From JAUPVS01 sp037139495 (lineage in GTDB: Bacteria; Patescibacteriota; Saccharimonadia; Saccharimonadales; JAUPVS01), in assembly GCA_037139495.1 (NCBI GenBank), contig JBAXGG010000017.1:1-15800 (forward strand): a stretch of DNA of 15,800 bases. The letters run 5' to 3'. Every line of letters starts with the position of its first letter. Position 1 is the stretch's first letter. Below the pieces are notes generated by a model. It was not told the origin of the DNA, made no database searches, and saw nothing but the letters and a program-made list of their open reading frames with translations. A program made the translations under genes and the position numbers. Positions 12,318-15,800 of the stretch are shown here, in pieces.

Positions 12318-13754
12318 TTAATTGTAATTGTCGGTCCAGTCGTTCTGGAGCATAACTACATCACCGGCAGCCAATAAGTGTTCCAGGTTGGTATAGAAGT
12401 CTAGCGGATAGTGTTCTATCTGGAGTTCGCCCTGGTAGTTACCCTGTTTAAGCCCGGCTTCGATATATTTTGTGACCGAGTTTAACATCAGTACCAATTT
12501 GTCAGGGTTGGCAGCAGCAATCGCTTTACCTAGCTCGATGTGTACGGCTTCAGTTTCGACTCCCTGGTCAACCAAGCCAGGCGTTACATATATCCGTCGT
12601 CTAGCTGGTAAATCTTTTAGCAGCACCAGGCCAGCCCTGAGGCCATCAATATTGCCGTTATAAGTATCGTCCAAGATCCAGGCCCCGTTTAAGGAGCGGG
12701 GCTGCATACGGTACTCAAATGGCACGGTCTTAGCCACTCCGGCTTCGATCTGAGTTTTACTAAGTCCAAGTTGGTCAGCCAGAACCGCTGCTAAAGCCAG
12801 CGGGCCAACCTGGTGACGACCTAATAGGCCGCTTTTTAGATTAAGGTGTTGCTTACCCTTGGACATCTCAAACGAGGTACCGGTAAAACCAACTTTAATG
12901 TCGGATATCTTCCAGCCCATAACTTTCTCGGAGTTGTAGGTGTGGTAATCGGGTTTAATAAAGCTTTTTGTTGCCTCAGAGTCGGAATTTACAAAGGTTT
13001 TGTTAGCTCCTACGGCTTTCGCTAACGAAAATATATCCTTTCCAGCAGCTTGCAAGCTAGGATAGTGGTCAAGGTGAGCCGGCGCCAGACCGGTAATAAC
13101 ACCGATGTTTGGCTGAGTAGTATTAGCAAATCTAACCACATCGCCTGGATTACCCTCGCCATATTCGATAATCAACACGTCTTCATCACCTTTTAACTTT
13201 TTTGCGAAATAGGCGTGCGAGACGGCAACATTTTTGTTCGCAGGGGTAGCGGCCACATTCTTTCCTTGCTCAAGAACTGTTTTTAGGAGTTCTTTCATGC
13301 TAGTTTTACCGTAGCTCCCGGCCACCGCGATGGTAGTACCGGGATGTTTAGCGAAAATAGCTTTGGACTCATTAATCAACTTTTTGTGAAGTGGCTTAAT
13401 AACTAACAAGCGACCTAAAGCCAATGGGAGAACCAGTAGATGAGCCCAGACAAATGGATAGGTTATCACCAATAAAGTTCCACATAGAGTCAGGGGTAGG
13501 CGACCACGGTGGTTGCCTAAATAAAGTAAAGCTAGCCCAAGAACTACCTGTAAAACCATGCCTAACGAAATCAATAGAAGCAGTGAGCTGGCAACCCGGG
13601 TCTTTTCTAATTTTCGGCGATACATCACAGAAGAAAAATCTTTGGTTCGCCAGAACCACTTAAGATAAGGCTTGGCTTCGTACTCGGTGCTTTGAAGCAT
13701 GTAAACAAGTGTCTGGGGATAATTTGGCGAAAACAAACTGATCAATAATCTCAT
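12318..13754 (-). CDS. Membrane-anchored MurF-like Mur ligase
   Basis: A 478-residue ATP-dependent amide ligase of the Mur family. The central domain has the P-loop AGSYGKTS (145-152), then NVAATPANKN, IIEYGEG, GLAPAHLDHYPS and GKDIF with the Lys usually carbamylated in MurF. The C-terminal domain contains ILDDTYNGNIDGLRAGL, as in MurF (DDTYNAN). The MurF LGDMxELG segment is replaced by VTPGLVDQG. The normal N-terminal UDP-MurNAc-binding domain is missing; instead residues 1-120 hold two hydrophobic segments (about 54-80 and 85-118). With ddl next door it may add D-Ala-D-Ala at the membrane or ligate another envelope precursor. ATG 13754 was chosen over 13787 because it overlaps the upstream stop as ATGA. 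Confidence 0.8.
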   Translation of the reverse strand: MRLLISLFSPNYPQTLVYMLQSTEYEAKPYLKWFWRTKDFSSVMYRRKLEKTRVASSLLLLISLGMVLQVVLGLALLYLGNHRGRLPLTLCGTLLVITYPFVWAHLLVLPLALGRLLVIKPLHKKLINESKAIFAKHPGTTIAVAGSYGKTSMKELLKTVLEQGKNVAATPANKNVAVSHAYFAKKLKGDEDVLIIEYGEGNPGDVVRFANTTQPNIGVITGLAPAHLDHYPSLQAAGKDIFSLAKAVGANKTFVNSDSEATKSFIKPDYHTYNSEKVMGWKISDIKVGFTGTSFEMSKGKQHLNLKSGLLGRHQVGPLALAAVLADQLGLSKTQIEAGVAKTVPFEYRMQPRSLNGAWILDDTYNGNIDGLRAGLVLLKDLPARRRIYVTPGLVDQGVETEAVHIELGKAIAAANPDKLVLMLNSVTKYIEAGLKQGNYQGELQIEHYPLDFYTNLEHLLAAGDVVMLQNDWTDNYN

Positions 13755-14506
13755 GACACCAAAAAATCCTGAATTAAAGCCAAGCATTGAGCCTGTTGAT
13801 CGTGGTGAACAAAATGCCCGGCAGACGCTAATATCTTCAACCTAGAACCCTGAATTAGCTGATTGTAGATTTCGCCGTACAATGGCGGTGTCGCTTTGTC
13901 GTTTTCTCCATATAACAATAGTGTCGGGAGCTTGAGCTTCGCGGCTTCGGCCTGGACGTCCTGTCGAACGGTTTGCTTGAAAGTTTCTTGCATATGTGGC
14001 ACCAGTAGCATGTCAGAGCCAACCACGCCGTAGAGGCGCTTACGAAGCTGCTGCTTTTTTTCGATTGGCAGCCAAAAAGTTGCTGTCTTGCCGGTTTTAG
14101 CAATTATCTTAAGTAACAGGCGCTTAGTTTTTTGCTGATCACGAATGCCAGCAGCTCCAATTAAGATCAGCTTTTTTGCAGCCAGTTGCTTTTGTGCTAA
14201 ACCATAAATCGCCAGAGCGCCCCCATTAGAATGAGCAACAATGGCATAAACTGGTTTTGAATTAATCTTTTCTAAAAAGGTTTGAACAAATAATGCGTAA
14301 TCTTCTAACTTCCAGGCCTTATCGGGTGGCTGGCTGGCTCCAAAACCAGGTAAATCCAGTGAAATAACGCAGAATTGCTTAGCTAAGTGTTTCTGTAGAT
14401 CGGCAAAAGATCGGCTACTATCTCCCCAACCGTGTAAAAACATAATAGTTTTGCCGGAACCGGTTTTACTATATTCGGTTAGCAACTTGTTCGTAATAAC
14501 TTGCAT
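13751..14506 (-). CDS. Alpha/beta hydrolase
   Basis: A 251-residue alpha/beta-hydrolase-fold enzyme. The oxyanion segment FLHGWGDS lies at 23-30, DLPGFGAS at 51-58, the nucleophile elbow AHSNGG at 91-96 (Ser93), the acid in YGENDKATPP (Asp203) and the catalytic His231 in SAGHFVHHDQ. The triad is complete, so it should be active as an esterase, lipase or peptidase-like hydrolase; the substrate is unknown. A helical cap lies between about 125 and 185. There is no signal peptide. It starts 1 nt after the stop of the upstream membrane protein and its stop overlaps the MurF-like start (ATGA), so all three are translationally coupled. An envelope-related substrate is an inference from that context. 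Confidence 0.87.
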   Translation of the reverse strand: MQVITNKLLTEYSKTGSGKTIMFLHGWGDSSRSFADLQKHLAKQFCVISLDLPGFGASQPPDKAWKLEDYALFVQTFLEKINSKPVYAIVAHSNGGALAIYGLAQKQLAAKKLILIGAAGIRDQQKTKRLLLKIIAKTGKTATFWLPIEKKQQLRKRLYGVVGSDMLLVPHMQETFKQTVRQDVQAEAAKLKLPTLLLYGENDKATPPLYGEIYNQLIQGSRLKILASAGHFVHHDQQAQCLALIQDFLVS

Positions 14507-14507
14507 T

Positions 14508-15428
14508 CTACTGGCCGTTTAAAATCGAACTAAGTTTGTTTTGCAGGTCGGCCTGGGTAATTGTTTTTATTGGAATGTCTGGGATGATCTGGGCGCCCCA
14601 TTCTGCGTAGTCTATCTGGCGCGAGTTACCAATGTAGGTGACAGTAGCGAACTGATGCCCAATAGCGTCGATCTTAACGCCCAGCTTAATTGGCTGAGCG
14701 CCTTGGTATTTAACAGGATCAAGATTCTTAAGCTGATTTAGCCCCATTAAATTATCAACCTGCTTTATTAGTTGTATGTATTTATCGGGAGCTATTGAGG
14801 CAACGTAGCCATAGTAAAGGCGACCATCCTGCCGATTTTTAGCGACTTTTGTAAAATCAACGTCATAAACTTTATCGTTTTTGATTGAATTCATGACCTG
14901 TTCTCGTTGGCTAGCGCTAAAATTTGCAAACGGGAAAGCATCAAAGATAGCGTCAGCAAACACACCACTCGTAGCATTTGCTGTACTTTGTTTACTCCAC
15001 TGCCCGACGACCGGCTTAAAGTTTAATGGTTGCCCGGAAGGCGTCCTCTGGTTAGTTTCGATGCTTGTATAGCGAGAAAAACTGGCTTCGGGCGTGCCAA
15101 TAGTTTCACTGGCAACCTTAATTTTCTGGTCGCCACCCTGCTGGCTAGACAACGTCGTAGTTTTAACGACGTTATGAGCGCCCAAACTAAGCTGGTCATA
15201 CTGATCGAGTTTGGCGTTGGCATTACCGCTGACGGTATGTTTAGTCACTCCGCTAACAACTAAGTTATTATTAACGGCTGCCCAAAAAACAGTTTGTGGG
15301 TTGAGGTAGCTATAGTGCCACCATAACCAACCAGTTAATACCAACAGAGCCGTACCCCCACCTACTGTAATGCCGTAAAAGCGGGCTCGCCCGCCAGCTA
15401 AGAGTCTTTCTAAATATTCGTCTAACAT
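14508..15428 (-). CDS. Membrane-anchored extracytoplasmic protein of unknown function
   Basis: A 306-residue protein, family not recognised. A short cytoplasmic N-terminus (MLDEYLERLLAGGRARFYG) precedes one hydrophobic segment at about 18-40, followed by a large polar domain rich in Ser, Thr, Gln and Asn with alternating strand-like hydrophobics, so probably a beta-rich domain outside the membrane. There is no lipobox cysteine. A Met two codons further up (15434) is in frame, but it sits 1 nt after the -10 box TACAAT and would not be on the transcript. ATG 15428 lies 7 nt after it, so it was chosen. It heads the hydrolase/MurF-like unit with a 1-nt gap to the next gene. Confidence 0.75.
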   Translation of the reverse strand: MLDEYLERLLAGGRARFYGITVGGGTALLVLTGWLWWHYSYLNPQTVFWAAVNNNLVVSGVTKHTVSGNANAKLDQYDQLSLGAHNVVKTTTLSSQQGGDQKIKVASETIGTPEASFSRYTSIETNQRTPSGQPLNFKPVVGQWSKQSTANATSGVFADAIFDAFPFANFSASQREQVMNSIKNDKVYDVDFTKVAKNRQDGRLYYGYVASIAPDKYIQLIKQVDNLMGLNQLKNLDPVKYQGAQPIKLGVKIDAIGHQFATVTYIGNSRQIDYAEWGAQIIPDIPIKTITQADLQNKLSSILNGQ

Positions 15429-15435
15429 ATCCATT

Positions 15436-15464
15436 ATTGTAACAGCTTTATTTTTAGGGGTGAA
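15436..15464 (-). promoter_or_regulatory. Promoter for the anchored exported protein operon
   Basis: On the minus strand, -35 TTCACC (15464-15459), a 17-nt spacer and -10 TACAAT (15441-15436). The predicted start is at about 15429, one base before ATG 15428. It is interleaved with the plus-strand promoter of tRNA-Ala. Confidence 0.5.
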
Positions 15465-15475
15465 TGCTGTAAAAT
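15447..15475 (+). promoter_or_regulatory. Putative promoter for tRNA-Ala
   Basis: -10 TAAAAT (15470-15475), with a weak -35 TTTATT (15447-15452) at 17 nt. The expected start near 15482 is 8 nt before the tRNA. The -10 lies inside a small palindrome, CTGTAA-AA-TTACAG (15467-15480). Confidence 0.45.
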
Positions 15476-15489
15476 TACAGATTGTTCAC

Positions 15490-15566
15490 GGGGATATAGC
15501 TCAGTTGATTAGAGCGCTGCCCTGGCAGGGCAGAGGTCCAGGGTTTGAGTCCCTGTATCTCCACCA
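15490..15566 (+). tRNA. tRNA-Ala (anticodon GGC) with A19-U56
   Basis: A complete cloverleaf: acceptor GGGGATA/TATCTCC, D-stem GCTC/GAGC, anticodon stem CTGCC/GGCAG with loop CTGGCAG (anticodon GGC, alanine), variable AGGTC, T-stem CAGGG/CCCTG, discriminator A and an encoded CCA. The D-loop reads AGTTGATTA (G18, A19) and the T-loop TTTGAGT (U56), so the usual G19-C56 tertiary pair is replaced by A19-U56. Confidence 0.96.
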
Positions 15567-15588
15567 AAATTTCAATTCCAACAGATCA

Positions 15589-15618
15589 AAGAGAGTTCAG
15601 TAGAACAGCGGCTCTCTT
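15589..15618. repeat. Inverted repeat between tRNA-Ala and tRNA-Phe
   Basis: AAGAGAG (15589-15595) and CTCTCTT (15612-15618) form a 7-bp stem; inside it GTTC-AGTA-GAAC could form a small second hairpin. No T-run follows, so it is a poor terminator candidate. Its right arm runs into the -35 box of the tRNA-Phe promoter. Confidence 0.3.
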
Positions 15619-15645
15619 GAGTAACCCCCACTTTTCTTGTAGAAT
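15617..15645 (+). promoter_or_regulatory. Promoter for tRNA-Phe and tRNA-Gly
   Basis: -35 TTGAGT (15617-15622), a 17-nt spacer and -10 TAGAAT (15640-15645), with a start near 15652, 8 nt before tRNA-Phe. tRNA-Gly follows 13 nt after tRNA-Phe and is probably on the same transcript. Confidence 0.55.
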
Positions 15646-15659
15646 GGCGGTGTTAGCGT

Positions 15660-15735
15660 GGCTCTTTAGCTCAGTTGGTAGAGCAGAGGCTTGAAGAGCC
15701 TTGTGTCCTCGGTTCGAGTCCGAGAGGAGCCACCA
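15660..15735 (+). tRNA. tRNA-Phe (anticodon GAA)
   Basis: A complete cloverleaf: acceptor GGCTCTT/AGGAGCC (one G-U pair), D-stem GCTC/GAGC with loop AGTTGGTA, anticodon stem GAGGC/GCCTT with loop TTGAAGA (anticodon GAA), variable GTGTC, T-stem CTCGG/CCGAG with loop TTCGAGT, and an encoded CCA. It has the ordinary G19 and C56. Confidence 0.96.
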
Positions 15736-15748
15736 TTTTATAATCCAT

Positions 15749-15800
15749 GCGGGTGTAGCTCAGTTGATAGAGCGCTTCCTTGCCAAGGAAGAGGCCAGGA
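15749..15800 (+). tRNA. tRNA-Gly (anticodon GCC), 3' end cut off by the window edge
   Basis: Acceptor 5' strand GCGGGTG, D-stem GCTC/GAGC with loop AGTTGATA (A19, as in the tRNA-Ala), anticodon stem CTTCC/GGAAG with loop TTGCCAA (anticodon GCC), variable AGGCC and the first T-stem bases AGGA. The T-loop and 3' acceptor lie beyond the window. Confidence 0.93.

Noticed and set aside
13755..13787. Earlier ATG for the MurF-like ligase
   Set aside because: It lies inside the hydrolase gene; the ATGA overlap at 13754-13751 is a classic coupled start.
15739..15744. TATAAT as a dedicated promoter for tRNA-Gly
   Set aside because: It ends only 4 nt before the tRNA 5' end, so initiation would fall inside the tRNA. 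Co-transcription with tRNA-Phe fits better.

Overview
The window looks like part of a small, streamlined bacterial genome of the Patescibacteria/CPR type, most likely Candidatus Saccharibacteria (TM7). This is an inference from compact gene packing with many overlaps, short proteins, long acidic tails on S16 and KhpA, a membrane-anchored MurF-like ligase next to ddl, and the reduced rpsP-khpA-trmD cluster. TGA is used as a stop (13753-13751), so the glycine-recoded TGA of Gracilibacteria/Absconditabacteria is not in use. No phage, IS element, CRISPR array or rRNA was seen.

Layout. Positions 1-55 hold a truncated tRNA-Gln(CTG) on the minus strand. Positions 129-2741 run on the plus strand: a PAP2-type membrane phosphatase, then an ABC-2 exporter ATPase and its overlapping permease. 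The plus-strand genes meet a minus-strand block at 2738-2741, where the two stop codons share a CTAG. Read in its own direction, that block is rpsP (S16), khpA, trmD, sodN (nickel superoxide dismutase), sodX (its propeptide protease) and a gene of unknown function. rimM and rplS, the usual partners of this cluster, are not here.

Next, also on the minus strand, come rpmF (L32, only 54 codons), nusB, a Nudix hydrolase and rnc (RNase III), packed with 1-nt gaps or short overlaps. A divergent promoter region at 8102-8179 fires rpmF leftward and a small single-span membrane protein (8189-8599) rightward. That gene overlaps the 3' end of leuS tail to tail.

Positions 8580-15428 are minus-strand again. 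In reading direction they carry an anchored exported protein of unknown function, an alpha/beta hydrolase, a membrane-anchored MurF-like Mur ligase, ddl (D-Ala-D-Ala ligase) and leuS. The first three are translationally coupled and, with ddl, suggest a cell-envelope/peptidoglycan unit. The window ends in a plus-strand tRNA cluster: Ala(GGC), Phe(GAA) and a truncated Gly(GCC).

The points most worth a second look are these. The tRNA-Ala, and apparently tRNA-Gly, replace the near-universal G19-C56 tertiary pair with A19-U56. A complete NiSOD/protease pair sits in the ribosomal-protein operon. Several start codons lie 6-9 nt after a -10 box, suggesting widespread leaderless transcription. Ddl has a Lys/Gly-rich insertion in its omega-loop region. 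The MurF-like enzyme has traded its usual N-terminal domain for membrane helices.
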